NCBI GenBank assembly: GCA_038373885.1
Contig: JAWZYV010002480.1
Span: forward strand, 62,001-126,000
Source: Cheiracanthium punctorium
Lineage: Eukaryota; Arthropoda; Arachnida; Araneae; Cheiracanthiidae
Reading direction: 5' to 3'
Length of the DNA stretch: 64,000 nucleotides
In this document: positions 34,301-44,240 of the stretch, piece after piece
Position numbering within the stretch: position 1 is the stretch's first letter
Layout: each line of letters opens with the position of its first letter
Notes under the pieces: model-generated
The model's database searches: none
Told to the model about the DNA's origin: nothing
Seen by the model: only the letters and a program-made list of their open reading frames with translations
Translations under genes and position numbers: made by a program

Positions 34301-34954
34301 CTGGAATTTCTGTTCTCGACAAGTCCACAAGTGTTGCTCCCACAAGTACTCCTCTGATGGAATCACTATTGCTTGGGTGTTCGATTAATCCAAAACGGAA
34401 TTTATTGCTTTCTTTTACTGTTCCAGAAATTATTGAATCAGTTCTGGGAGGTAGAGTGATATCAGTCTGGGCTATTATTTGCTGTACAGGTAAAATAGTT
34501 TCATTTTTAATATCGAACGCAGCTATTTCTTCTGAGTCCGAACGAAGCTCATTATTCTTAAAGTCCAAGTTAAATTTGTGCGATTTTAAAAAGTCCAGTC
34601 CGAGAATAAAAGAGTCTGTAATATTAGTGACATATACCACATGGTCGTATCTGGCATTTCCAAACGTGATTTCTACTTGCGCTTTTCCGCCCACTTCGAT
34701 CTTGTCACCTGTCACAGTCTGGAGGGTCAGCGAGGGCGGAGTCCAGATAATCTTCAAATTTAATTTCTTGGCCAGATCCGTCCTTATGATGGTTACGTTC
34801 GCTCCAGTATCAATCACCATGTGGCATGGGGAACCATTAACATATCCCAGTACGAAGAGTCCATTACTGCCACCATTCACTGATGAAATCTGCAAGACTT
34901 TTAGGTGGGGCTTTTGACTATATGGCAACCTCCGCCCCGCGAGATGGCCACCTC
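31362..34954 (-). CDS. pol: Gypsy Pol polyprotein: protease, reverse transcriptase, RNase H, integrase
   Basis: This frame supplies the enzymes for copying and integrating the element. No ATG precedes the protease: the first long-frame codon at 34,928 is TTG, and the frame is open upstream across the gag stop, so expression by -1 frameshift from gag is inferred. Numbering from 34,928 (1,188 codons): protease with VIDTGAN (Asp 40); reverse transcriptase with RFCVDCRRLND and YLDD (457-460); RNase H with acidic residues at about 606 (TDAS), 647, 672 and 715; integrase zinc-binding His 845, His 852, Cys 879, Cys 882; integrase catalytic Asp 914, Asp 974, Glu 1010 (DD35E); and a WDGPY motif (about 1148-1152) of the GPY/F module. 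No chromodomain is visible. All catalytic residues are in place and no stop interrupts the frame. There is no env downstream. Confidence 0.97.
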
Positions 34955-36304
34955 CTAGTTTCCCTCTTTCATGTTCTTAGATTTCTCTTGCTGGTCATAA
35001 GACTTTCGACCACAATGCTTTTGTACATGACCTTCGACGCCACACTTCCAGCATTTCACTTTCTTTCGGCCATCTCTCGTTCTATCGGATCTTAATTTTC
35101 GCTCTATGAGATCTTCAATTCTCTTCAACCTGTTCTCGACGCCCTCTGTGTCTTTGTCAGCTTCCTCTTGGACCGTGACCGCTCTAACAGCATGCCGATC
35201 TTTTCTCACGGCCCGCTGGGCTGCCTCTAGCTTCATTGCGAACACCAGAGCAGACTTCAAATCCTGATAATCTTCCAACATAAGTGACTTTTGGGTTTCT
35301 GGATCACGGATGGCTTCAATAAAATGACGCACCGCCATTTCTTCTCGGACATTATCAAGATGGTCCATGTAAGCTAGATGACAAAGCCTATCTATGTCCG
35401 AAGCCAGCTCTTGAAGGGTCTCGCCAGATCTCTGCACCCTTGACTTAAGTTGGATTCTACTATATTCTTTCTGGCACTTCTCTCCGAATTTCATCTCCAA
35501 GGCACTGGCAAGGGCGTCAAAATCTCCTATCTTCGTCGCTCCGATAGTTTGCAATACATTAATTGCATCTCCGCTAAGGGAAGCGGCCAGTTGATTAGCT
35601 TTCTCGGACTCGCTCCAACCATTGGCTCTGGCGACGATTGAAAATTGGGTCTTGTAAGCTTCCCAGGGAGTCTTTCCGTCATAGGCAGTAAGTTTCACTG
35701 CTGGGCGGTGTGAAGATAACCTGATGTTTTCGGGTAACTTTCCCAGCTTTACGAGAGAGTCCAATTTTTCTTTAATTTTAGCTTCACATTCTTCATGTAT
35801 TTTCGAAACTATATTTTCTTTCCAGTCTAGTTTCTCCTCAATTTTATTCTTAAATTCTTCCCGCATTCTGCAAATATCTTGCTGCAATTCCTTAACATTT
35901 TCTTCTATTTTTCCTTCAATTCTTTGTTCATATTTCGTTTGAGTTTCTTCTATGAGTGACATTCTTTTCTCCATTATCTCTTGATTTTCCTGCACACTCT
36001 TTTCGAATTTCTCTAATTTTCCCAAAGCAGTCTCCATTTTCTCCAATCCCAATTTCATTCCTTCTTGTCCGGCTTCAATTTTCTTTTCTAAATCGGTCTG
36101 TCCTGCTTCAATTTTCTTCTCTAAATCCGCCTTCATCTGTTCTTGTCCAGCTTTCATCTCGTCTTGTCCGGCTTTCATCTGTTCTTGTGCGGCTTTCATC
36201 TCGTCTTGTCCGGCTTTCATCTCGTCTTGTCCGGCTTTCATTTCTTGCATCATATTCATGAGCTTTTGAAGTTGTTCTTCCATTTTCTGTCTAGTCAAAA
36301 CCAT
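34955..36304 (-). CDS. gag: Gypsy Gag structural protein
   Basis: A 449-residue frame with an ATG at 36,304, only about 30 nt past the primer-binding site, so it is the first frame on the element RNA. Residues about 10-75 are a long run of variant repeats of the type EMKAGQDEMKAGQ and DLEKKIEAGQ, which should form a coiled coil; such tandem charged heptads are unusual for Gag and probably drive multimerisation. A capsid-like middle (about 215-375) follows, including WEAYKTQFSIVA and ETLQELASDIDRL. Residues about 418-431 are a CCHC zinc knuckle, CWKCGVEGHVQKHC, which packages the RNA. The stop TAG at 34,957-34,955 follows a GGGAAAC slippery site directly, so a fraction of ribosomes should continue into pol. 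No disabling lesion was seen. Confidence 0.96.
   Translation of the reverse strand: MVLTRQKMEEQLQKLMNMMQEMKAGQDEMKAGQDEMKAAQEQMKAGQDEMKAGQEQMKADLEKKIEAGQTDLEKKIEAGQEGMKLGLEKMETALGKLEKFEKSVQENQEIMEKRMSLIEETQTKYEQRIEGKIEENVKELQQDICRMREEFKNKIEEKLDWKENIVSKIHEECEAKIKEKLDSLVKLGKLPENIRLSSHRPAVKLTAYDGKTPWEAYKTQFSIVARANGWSESEKANQLAASLSGDAINVLQTIGATKIGDFDALASALEMKFGEKCQKEYSRIQLKSRVQRSGETLQELASDIDRLCHLAYMDHLDNVREEMAVRHFIEAIRDPETQKSLMLEDYQDLKSALVFAMKLEAAQRAVRKDRHAVRAVTVQEEADKDTEGVENRLKRIEDLIERKLRSDRTRDGRKKVKCWKCGVEGHVQKHCGRKSYDQQEKSKNMKEGN
34958..34964 (-). promoter_or_regulatory. -1 ribosomal frameshift slippery site (GGGAAAC) at gag-pol junction
   Basis: In the gag frame the last codons read GAG GGA AAC TAG, so the heptamer G GGA AAC fits X XXY YYZ and touches the stop. 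After a -1 slip the ribosome reads GGG AAA CTA GGA GGT and stays open into the protease. The pol frame is also closed just upstream by a TAA inside gag, so the overlap is only about 40 nt. Such heptamers are a well-established retroelement signal. A G+C-rich tract follows (34,925-34,954), but I did not fold it. Confidence 0.9.
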
Positions 36305-36333
36305 AAACTGGAAAATTAAAGTCTTTCTTTAGA

Positions 36334-36351
36334 ACCCCAATTCTGACACCA
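36334..36351 (-). promoter_or_regulatory. Primer-binding site
   Basis: The element strand reads TGGTGTCAGAATTGGGGT starting 2 nt after the 5' LTR. TGG pairs with the CCA of a tRNA 3' end, which would prime first-strand synthesis. I cannot assign the tRNA. Confidence 0.8.
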
Positions 36352-36353
36352 AA

Positions 36354-37264
36354 TGTTGCGGAATTACTCTGCTACTCCTGGGGTTCGTCGTTCTAAAGTT
36401 CAGTGGTGTAAAAAGTTCAAGTAAAAAGTCACTTGTCAGGATGGAACACAAACTTTATTTCTTCTAGAACTTCGTAGAACAATCAGCTGCACACAATTCA
36501 CAAGCACAATCTAGCAGTAACGTGCTTTTAACAATCCGCTTGGATCAGAAGCTCTCACAAATGCTGTATTTCTCACACAAAATAAGTCACTTTTACAGGC
36601 AAAAATTCCGTGGAAATATTCAAGGGATATAGTACACTATCCCTTAAGACACAGCAATGAAGAATTTACACACAGCACTTTAAAAACAGCTTCACAAAGC
36701 AAGCTAAAACACAGCTTCTATAGCACACAAAACAAGCGTACTCAGAGCTCCTCACACATTGAATGTTCATCTCGCAACTGACTCGCTTCGGGGCGATGCC
36801 CGCTTCTATAAATAGCCGATGCAGGAGGTACAAGAGGTTTCCAGAAAAGTCAATTTCTCGAGGGTTCTACATAAAGCGTGAATTTTGATTACGTCATAGA
36901 AGAGAAATGTTAGGTTATTATGCGTTTTTAATGCAGGAAAAACAACTTCCAGGCCCCATTGGGAAAATCGCGCCAAATGACCAAAAAGTCGCCAAGCTTG
37001 GCGACTTTTGGCGAAATATCGCCAAATTTGGCGCCAAAAATAAGTCCTCAAAAGTGAAGAGATCTAAGCTCTAGGACTAATATTTCTCGAGATTTCTAGA
37101 AGCCCATAGAAAAACATACGGGAAAGCGAAACCTCCGTATCTCCGGTTCTAATTGGCCGATTTTGATGCAACAAAAAGCAAAATTTATCTATTTGAAGCG
37201 TAGAATACGAATTTTAACCCATTTTAAGCCCCAGAGCAGCGGGTTGCCCCGAAAATTCGTTACA
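36354..37264 (-). repeat. 5' LTR of the Gypsy element (911 bp)
   Basis: Nearly identical to the 3' LTR, shorter by one 11-bp segment. It starts TGTAACGAATTTTCGG and ends CCGCAACA. It carries the working promoter: TATTTATA (36,813-36,806) and a TCAGT initiator further down. The AATAAA is at 36,459-36,454. Estimated layout: U3 from 37,264 to about 36,780, then R, then a short U5. Confidence 0.97.
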
Positions 37265-37268
37265 ATAT

Positions 37269-37930
37269 CTTCATATTGAAATGTACTCATTTAAAACGGA
37301 AAGCGCTTCAAATGTCTGGTGCAAATACGTTAAATGAAAATTCAGTCCTTCTTCAGAGTTAATCAGAATCACCCTGGAGTAAAATTAAGTCGCAAAGCCA
37401 TCTATTGAGGAGAAGCTATATCCTGGGGAATCCCTGTATTCCACCGGGCAAAAAATACTTCTGATGAAATCTTTCTCGTTTTAAGCCACTTTTCTTTTCT
37501 CTTTTCTCCATTCCCTTGCCACTTGCATTCTTCCAAGATTGAAATCCCTGATGTATTGATTTGAGGACAGGGCTGTTTTCGCAGAAACAAAGCGAGAGAA
37601 CCAGGGAGGATTCTCAAAATAAACCACGAGACGTGGAAGGGAACGTGTCCATTTACTCCGGGATGAAAGATAGCATCTGAATTCACTTAACCGGCGTGGC
37701 ATATTTGGCGGAGAGTGAAGATAAAATAAATGAGAGTCCGAAAGACCGGAAAGTTTTGCTTCTCTGACTCTGGAATAGAAAACAAATCAGGATATGAAAT
37801 ACACTTGTTTGAGCAGTCGTAGATACAGAATTTTTTTGAGGGTGGAGGAAGTAATTTTAAAAAAGTGAATTTCCCGTAAACAAAATGGAAAATGAAGCAA
37901 AATATTACGCGGAAGCAAGTCAAATTTTGG
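37269..37930. other. No gene seen
   Basis: Overlapping minus-strand frames at 37,402-37,965 have no recognisable domain. The stretch is less A+T rich than average, but coding is not supported. Confidence 0.4.
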
Positions 37931-37937
37931 GGGAAGC

Positions 37938-38098
37938 CAAGGCCGTACCCAGGGGGTTGAATCATGGGGTCCGGTCCCCCCCCCCTCCCAAAATTTAAAA
38001 TTGTGTTAGCAAAACAATAACGATGCCTTTTTCACCGTTTGGTCCCCCTCCGATATTTTTGGACCCTCCCCGAAATTTTTTTTTTAAGTACGGCCCTG
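37938..38098. mobile_element. About 160-bp MITE with GGCCGTAC ends
   Basis: The left end CAAGGCCGTACCC matches the reverse complement of the right end, CAGGGCCGTACTT. The flanks GGGGAAGC and, two bases further out on the right, GGAGGAGC are similar but not identical, so an 8-bp duplication is only possible. The interior holds G/C runs and GGTCC/GGACC blocks. No coding region. Confidence 0.55.
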
Positions 38099-38570
38099 TG
38101 GGAGGAGCGAAAATATAAAGAAAATATAAAGTTCATTTGACTTAAACGAAGTGTACTGCTATGAATTTTTGTGTGATATGCTCTTTTAGGGATTAAATTA
38201 CGCTAAAATTCATATTGTAGACTTAAAATATTTAAAATTTGTATTTTGGGAGATGTGGGGAGATGTGATATAGGGAGATGTGGGTGTCACCATTAATTAA
38301 CATATGGTTTTCTGGATTTTCGCAAAATATTGACGATATCGCTTAGCTGACTGCAGTTTTGGAACTTATTTTTTGCACCGAATTTGACGATATTTCACCA
38401 AAAATCGTCAACCCTTTTGATATTTGTTGCGTTTTCTTTAATGGAGCGTGTAATGTTTGCTTTCTTGCATTGGTATTAGGCAATAGCATTAAGTCATCAA
38501 TGTGCTAGACCAATGAAAATATTTCCGAAGATGGAATTAATAACGAAAGTTCTAGAAATTTAAGAGAACC

Positions 38571-38625
38571 TCTATAAGAAGAGCAGATCACGCCCCAGCA
38601 GCTCCGTTCAGAGTAGTCAGCTCTC
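38571..38625 (+). promoter_or_regulatory. Possible LTR-type core promoter (old solo LTR?)
   Basis: CTATAAGAAGAGC (TATA at about 38,573) is followed 34-37 nt later by TTCAGAGTAGTCAG, a plausible TATA-initiator pair on the plus strand. Downstream (38,830-39,000) a roughly 105-bp block containing TTCTGTGTTAAGCTGACT occurs twice. No LTR ends or target duplication were found, so this is a suggestion only. Confidence 0.28.
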
Positions 38626-39755
38626 GCTAGCAGAGAAACATTATTCTGCTGAGAACCTACACGTTTTGCATTGCGGTATTATTAGCGACGTTTTCTCACT
38701 TGTTTCGAGAAACTTACTTTTGAATGCTGATTATTGTGTATACTTCATTGTTGTATGCTGAGGAACAGGTGATAGTTTTCCCTCGAGAATTTCCACTAAA
38801 TTTTAGCGTATGGAAGGATTTTATTGTGTTAGAAATGCAGCGTCTGTGAAATCTTCTGTGTTAAGCTGACTTTTATGAAACGGCTAACTTATATAATGAC
38901 TGTTATAATTCACTACTTGTGTGGGAAATACAGTATCTGCGAAAGTTTCTGTGTTAAGCTGACTGTTATAAATCCCGTTACAGTTTATTAATTTCTGTGA
39001 AGTGTGTACATAAGATTGTTCGTCGACTTTCTAGAGCCGATAAAATTTGTCTTTCGCCTTTCAACTGGATTGTTTACTAGAACTTTCCATATACACTGGA
39101 CTTTAAGCTACTATCCCGGAAACTAAGCAGAGTTTTCTGAGATAGTACAATGAAGCAAATATGTTACGCGTAAAGAATGTTTTTTGACTTGGCTGAAGCC
39201 TGCTGGCACTTCACCTAAATTCAGTACTGTACTTGAGTGTATGTATATGTGTGTGAATATTCACAGTGGCAGAACAGAAAGGTTATGTGGGAGAGGGTAA
39301 TAAGTATGCTGAAACATTTCATTCAATGTAGGTCATCCCCCCCCCTTATTTTTTTTTAATCCTGAACACAGGTTTAACCTGTACTTCCTCATCATTGAAA
39401 AGGTGCCGCGAATGTCGATTACCACTCGCCAACTGGCGGTTAAAAAATGCTTACTGGCTGGTAAGAATTTTAGTTCCACTCGCGAAAATTACAAGAGATT
39501 AAATTGCTCCTTCATCCTTTTTACTTCCTTGTACGTAGTATAAGGAAGTAATGTGATCCCGAAAAATTTGGGGGGCCAAATTTCGACAAAAAAAAAACGA
39601 TTTTTACTACATCTAAATTTAATTTAAAGAATTTTTTCGATGCATCTCATCGTAGGCTAGCATGCACGATCATATTAACGCGTCTGCAACTCATTTTGAC
39701 CAGCGGCGAGTCTATTGTGGCCAGTTTTTCCATGCCGTCTGTACGTTTTCCATGC
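38626..39755. other. No gene seen; small hairpin
   Basis: No coding region. A perfect hairpin is present at 39,522-39,550: TACTTCCTT pairs with AAGGAAGTA across an 11-nt loop; it may mark the end of an unrecognised repeat. Confidence 0.4.
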
Positions 39756-39759
39756 CGTC

Positions 39760-41350
39760 TGTGTTTCCATGCCTCCCCTTTTGGTCGCAATCTAATGAAT
39801 AGTTTATGTACAGAACCGCCCAAAAGATTCGAAATACATTACGCTCTATGGGCAGAAATTGATTAAACTCGCCTAACTCAAAAACTATTTGGCGTAGAAT
39901 GTCGAAACTTCATATTTTGGATAATTGTAACATCTAGTTTTGCACCTCCCCTTTTGGTTCCATTCGACTGGATAGTTTATCTACAGGACCGCCCAAAACA
40001 TTCGAAATATATTACGCTCAATGGGCCGAAATTCATTAAACTCGCATATCTCAAAAACTATTAGGCGTAGAATGTTGAAACTTTATATTTAGGATTGTTG
40101 TGACATCTAGTTGTGCACCTCCCCTTTCGGTTCCATCCGACTGGATAGTTTATCAGCAGAACTGCCCAAAAGATTCGAAATACATTACGCTGTATGGGCC
40201 GAAATTCATCAACGCGTTTTTTAGAGGTATTGGGCTATTTCAAACGACTCAGAAGTGATATATGCTGTAAAGAGTTAGAAAATGAATTTCTCCATTAAAA
40301 AAAGTGTCTTTATCATTTATAGTTCTGCTACAGGAACACTCAAAATTGCTACAGGAACACTCCACATCTGCTACAATCCACATCTGCTTCCAATCTGCTA
40401 CAGGAACACTCCAATTTTATTTCCAATACATTACGGTCAATGGCAATTTTAGAGGCAGTCATCCATTTCAAGCACAATACCGTCCTACCACATAAGTTAA
40501 GTAGGTAATGGTTCGACCACGGTCACGTGCCTCCCTCAAGAACTATGCCAAAAGTCGTCAAGCTTGGCGACTTTTGGAATACGTGTGTGCATATTTAACT
40601 CTCAAATCTCAAAAACTATTATGAAATTTCATATATAAGATTGTTGTAACATCCAGTTATGCATCTCGATTTTTGGTTCCAATCTACTGGAAAGTTTATT
40701 TATAGGACCACCGAAAAGAATTTCAGTACTTTAATGTCTATGGACATCTTCAATATAATACAACTGTAGACAGTCATTGTTTGGTACATGCCCAGAATCT
40801 CGCCGACTGTCATCGACCTTGGCGAGTTTTGCCGAAATATCGCCAAATTTGGCGATAGTCATTCATTTGGTCCATGCCCAAAGTATCGCCATTTATCATC
40901 GTTCTTGGCGAGTTTTGGCGAAATATCGCCAAATTTGGCGATAATCTGTCATTGTTTTGTCCATGCTTAAAATCTCGCCAAATGTCCTCGACATTGACGA
41001 GTTTCGCCGAAATATCGCCAAATTTGTCACTAAAAATTATTTCGTATTTTGTAAAACTCTAAAACTTTAACCCGTAGAATTTTGAACTTTTGTATTTAGA
41101 ACTATTGTAATATCTAACTTATTTCAATATCTTTTTTGACAGCAATCGACTGGGAATTTATTTACAGGGTGAGACAAATGACTTTAAATACATTGAGGTG
41201 TATGGATGCAGTCAATTCATTGAAAGTCTGTGGTCAATTACTACTTTGGCTATCCCCAAAATCTCGCAATCTATCTCAAGTTTGTCGGTTTTTGGTGAAA
41301 TATCGCCAAATTAAGAGTCAGAAGGAAATATTTCAAATTGAATTCACCTA
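39760..41350 (+). repeat. Composite minisatellite: about 180-bp and about 86-bp repeat families
   Basis: About 2.5 tandem units of roughly 180 bp lie at 39,769-40,210 (CACCTCCCCTTTTGGTTCC ... GACTGGATAGTTTAT ... ATTACGCT ... TCAAAAACTATT), with diverged units near 40,605-40,760 and 41,045-41,190. Between them are three to four units of roughly 86 bp containing GGCGAAATATCGCCAAATTT (about 40,780-41,030, and 41,235-41,315). A 28-nt stretch in the second of these is identical to the Gypsy LTR U3, and a 26-nt stretch at 40,551 differs from it by one base. Short frames across the array follow the repeats and are not genes. Confidence 0.8.
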
Positions 41351-42100
41351 GGCAATAGCGGAAATATTTGGTTAGAAATCGCTAAACCTTACTATTACTG
41401 CAGTATTTTATCTCTTTCAAGCAAATAAGTTTAGAGGAAGTGCGTCGAAAATGCTTTTGATTTAATAGACGTGCAAGGAACTCATGTGTTGGACACATCA
41501 GATTTTTTATGGATGTAGCTTCTAGATTATTCCAAGTGGCTGGTAAAAAAGAAAGCCTTGCAAGCTGCCTTGGCTGGTAGAATTTTTGTTACTTTGGAGA
41601 AGGTTAACTGTGACCAATGTTGTTTCCAAGCATAGATCTTTGATTCTGTCCAAATTTGCTGTTGCACAATCACTGGGTTCTCTTGCGCAATTCGCATTCA
41701 AAAGCCCATATTGGGAAGCAACACTGGTCACAGAAGAGGAATCTTTCTGCTTCATCTTTTCAGTGATGAGAACGAATTAAAACTTTTCATTTGTGGGTTG
41801 AATTTCCTAATAACTCGACAAAGTTTTATGCTCAAGTGAGAGGCAATCATCAACCCCTTTATTCGTTTTCGAAAATTTACCACAACGTCTGTAGTTTATA
41901 TGAAAACTAAAGGCGCACAAATTCAGATTAATGAAATTTCGTATAGAATTCTGAATAACTATAACTATAAACGTAACTGAGTTACATCTGTCGTTCCCTG
42001 CCAGTGAATCAAACAGTTACTTGAAAAGATGGAAAATTATTATGAATACAAATTTTAATACAGCTAGAATTGAATTTATTTGTTATCAAAATGAAAGTAT
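41351..42100. other. No gene seen
   Basis: Overlapping short frames at 41,522-41,780 on both strands have no recognisable motif. CTGGCTGGTAA-type motifs occur here and near 39,450, possibly parts of a repeat. Confidence 0.4.
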
Positions 42101-42104
42101 TGTA

Positions 42105-42432
42105 TTATTTGTAACCGAATAGTTCCGAATTTTATGGCTATCGTAAACCGAGGATTACTTTAAGCACTACAATAAGTGAACAATAACGAAAGATACCGTC
42201 TCTTTAAAATTTTAGTTTAAAAAAAAAATAATCGGTAAATGATTCTTGTCTATTTTTTTCCAGGATTGTTATTTGTAACCGAAGAGTTCCGAATTTTATG
42301 GCCATCGTAAACCGAGGATTACTTTAAGCACTACAATAAGTGAACAATAACGAAAGATACCGTCTCTTTAAAATTTTAGTTTAAAAAAAAATAATAATCG
42401 GTAAATGATTCTTGTCTATTTTTTTCCAGGAT
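42105..42432 (+). repeat. 164-bp tandem duplication, two units
   Basis: 42,105-42,268 and 42,269-42,432 are almost identical (I see a handful of changes, including the length of an A run). Each unit ends in a pyrimidine tract and CAG (CTATTTTTTTCCAG), which looks like a 3' splice site. The near identity indicates recent duplication. No flanking coding exon was recognised. Confidence 0.92.
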
Positions 42433-43690
42433 TGAAAATTCACCTTTAGAAACACTTTGTGGTGCGTAGATAAAATTTTAAAGATTTTTACGCTAGTCTC
42501 CTTGCGGTCTTTATGTTTGCGTTCTGTCTGAAAGGAAACTCGGGGCATGTTTTCTAATAAATACTAAAAAGACGTGGCTTTGACTCTGATGTCTTCTGGC
42601 TCAGTCTTTTAGCAGTTCCCATATATATATATTTATATTATACGGAGTTCTGATTCTTGATTTTGCTTTTGTGTATTTAAGCTTGTTTTATTTATTTGTT
42701 TTTCAAGAAAATTCATTGGACAAGGAGAGTGTGAAATGGCAAGTCATCAGGTTCAGAGTCATATGCTTACAAGTTTGTTTTCCTTACTGTACAATATCAG
42801 TTCGTTTTTCGTACTATTTTTAAGCTTAGAATGCTTTGACAGACATTCCTCACTTAACACACACCCCCTTCTCCCTAAGTACCTTAAATATAATACTTCT
42901 GATACCTTAGAATGTATACAATTTTTTTTGGAGGGGGGGGGGCATTCTACTGATTAAATGCCTGACAAAATGTTTTAGTTATGTAGTGTTTACAAGCATA
43001 TTTCAACCTTTGACAGGCATGCTCCGTTTCAGAGTTGTCTATTCGAATAATACTCTGTGGGTGCTTCTGTTTCTGTTTTCTGGTTACTTTTGTTAGATAA
43101 ACAATTTTTTTTTCAATGATCCACTTGGAAAGATAAACATAATAATTAAATGGTTTATCGTCGATTTTCTATATTTCTTCCTAAATGCACTATTATTGGC
43201 AAATTCCTGATACACCTTCTAAAAACAAAGTTCCCTTCCTAATGAACAATTTCATGATTATTGGGACTATTTTTCTTCGATAGACTAGACGTTCTTCCAC
43301 TGTCGGAATTCCAGATTTATCGATCCCCAGGAAAAGAAAATTGCTTTTACTCCACGAGCCGATGGCTTATATCTGCCAATATCATGCGAACTGTGGAAAG
43401 AAATAGTCCATGCTCATTGAAAAGAGAGATAGAAGGAACAGTCGAGAAATTCTATCTCTAAAAGATATATTTCCCATTTTGCATCTGCGTAAAACTGTAA
43501 GCGTTGCTGCCGGAATATTCGCAGTTCACGGTTGCGAATAGAATCTTGAAAGGAATGAAACTTTTCGACGAATCGTGACTTAAAAGAAGAGCTGGAGGAA
43601 ATTTTCGCAAAACTTCAGACTGAAATGTTTTGCTCGAGTTGCGATGTTTAGGGAATTTGGTGTTGCAGTGACAAAAAAGTTATTAGTAAC
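42433..43690. other. No gene seen
   Basis: Several short frames (for example 42,736-42,957 and 43,261-43,461) have no recognisable domain. A G-run lies near 42,932. No repeat boundaries supported. Confidence 0.4.
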
Positions 43691-43692
43691 AT

Positions 43693-44172
43693 TCAGTAAC
43701 AAGTTCGTCTATTTATGCAACTTGCAATTTGTATTGTTATCCTTTGCGGGAAAACATGCAGAATCTGCAGTAAACAGAATGAAAAAAGGCAAACATTAAA
43801 ATAAAATTCATAAAAAAAATTTAAATTCTTCCAGATTTTATTTATGCACTCTGCTGGAAGAATTTCAGTTTTTTTTTTTAAATCTATTAAATCATTTCTG
43901 CCATAAAAGGAAAATGATAACTGTAAGTGCTCAGACTCCTGATCGCATAATTTTGTTGCTGAAAAGTTCATCAATTCTTGTTTCGCCCCTAGTGGTGAAA
44001 TCTTTTGGATATGTTTTGGAGTGCGTATTGGAAAATCTAAATTATCCATTTCAGTTATGAAATCGGATCCTTGATCGGAATTTAATTCTATGTTAAAATC
44101 TCTTACTAAAACAGTCTTACAAACATCCTCATTCGGTAACGTTTCGAATATAGCGTCTAATTTATCTTCTTA
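43693..44172 (-). pseudogene. APE-like endonuclease domain, C-terminal part, next to the Helitron array
   Basis: The minus-strand frame, open from about 44,172, reads LDAIFETLPNEDVCKTVLVR, then DFNIELNSDQGSDFITEM and RTPKHIQKIS. It aligns with the H3 endonuclease repeats (CKTVxVGDFxIDFxS). The glycine of GDFN is Arg here. A stop (near 44,175) separates it from a further in-frame stretch, LLLLEYAKFEDRRK, that runs up to the Helitron border at 44,240. Past about 44,000 the residues are not recognisable, although the frame stays open to 43,693. It would be part of a Helentron or non-LTR endonuclease. The N-terminal part of such a domain lies at 52,910-53,291, on the other side of the array. Confidence 0.6.
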
Positions 44173-44240
44173 ACCCATTTGTGCGCAGATATTTTTGCGT
44201 CTATCTTCGAATTTTGCATATTCCAACAATAATAGATGAA

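Larger units (their letters stand above)
30078..37264 (-). mobile_element. Full-length Ty3/Gypsy LTR retrotransposon
   Basis: A complete element in reverse orientation, 7,187 bp. The parts in element order are: 5' LTR (36,354-37,264), primer-binding site, gag, pol (protease, reverse transcriptase, RNase H, integrase), polypurine tract, and 3' LTR (30,078-30,999). ATAT lies outside both ends (30,074-30,077 and 37,265-37,268), the 4-bp duplication typical of Gypsy integrases. The order RT, RNase H, integrase places it in Ty3/Gypsy and not Copia. There is no envelope frame: only about 360 bp separate pol from the 3' LTR. Both main frames are open and the LTRs differ very little, so the insertion is young and may be competent. 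Confidence 0.97.

Noticed and set aside
34150..34917. 255-codon plus-strand frame inside pol
   Set aside because: It is an antisense shadow of the pol protease region, with no start context or recognisable domain.
35956..36261. Serine/leucine-rich plus-strand frame opposite gag
   Set aside because: It is the antisense reading of the gag coiled-coil repeat; its regularity comes from the DNA repeat.
40788..41062. Overlapping frames with ISPNLA-type repeats
   Set aside because: The protein repetition follows the 86-bp DNA minisatellite. Frames are short, overlapping and lack any domain.
43870..44000. Extending the endonuclease call through the whole open frame to 43,693
   Set aside because: Residues after about position 44,000 do not resemble the family. 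The frame stays open, but homology is not visible.
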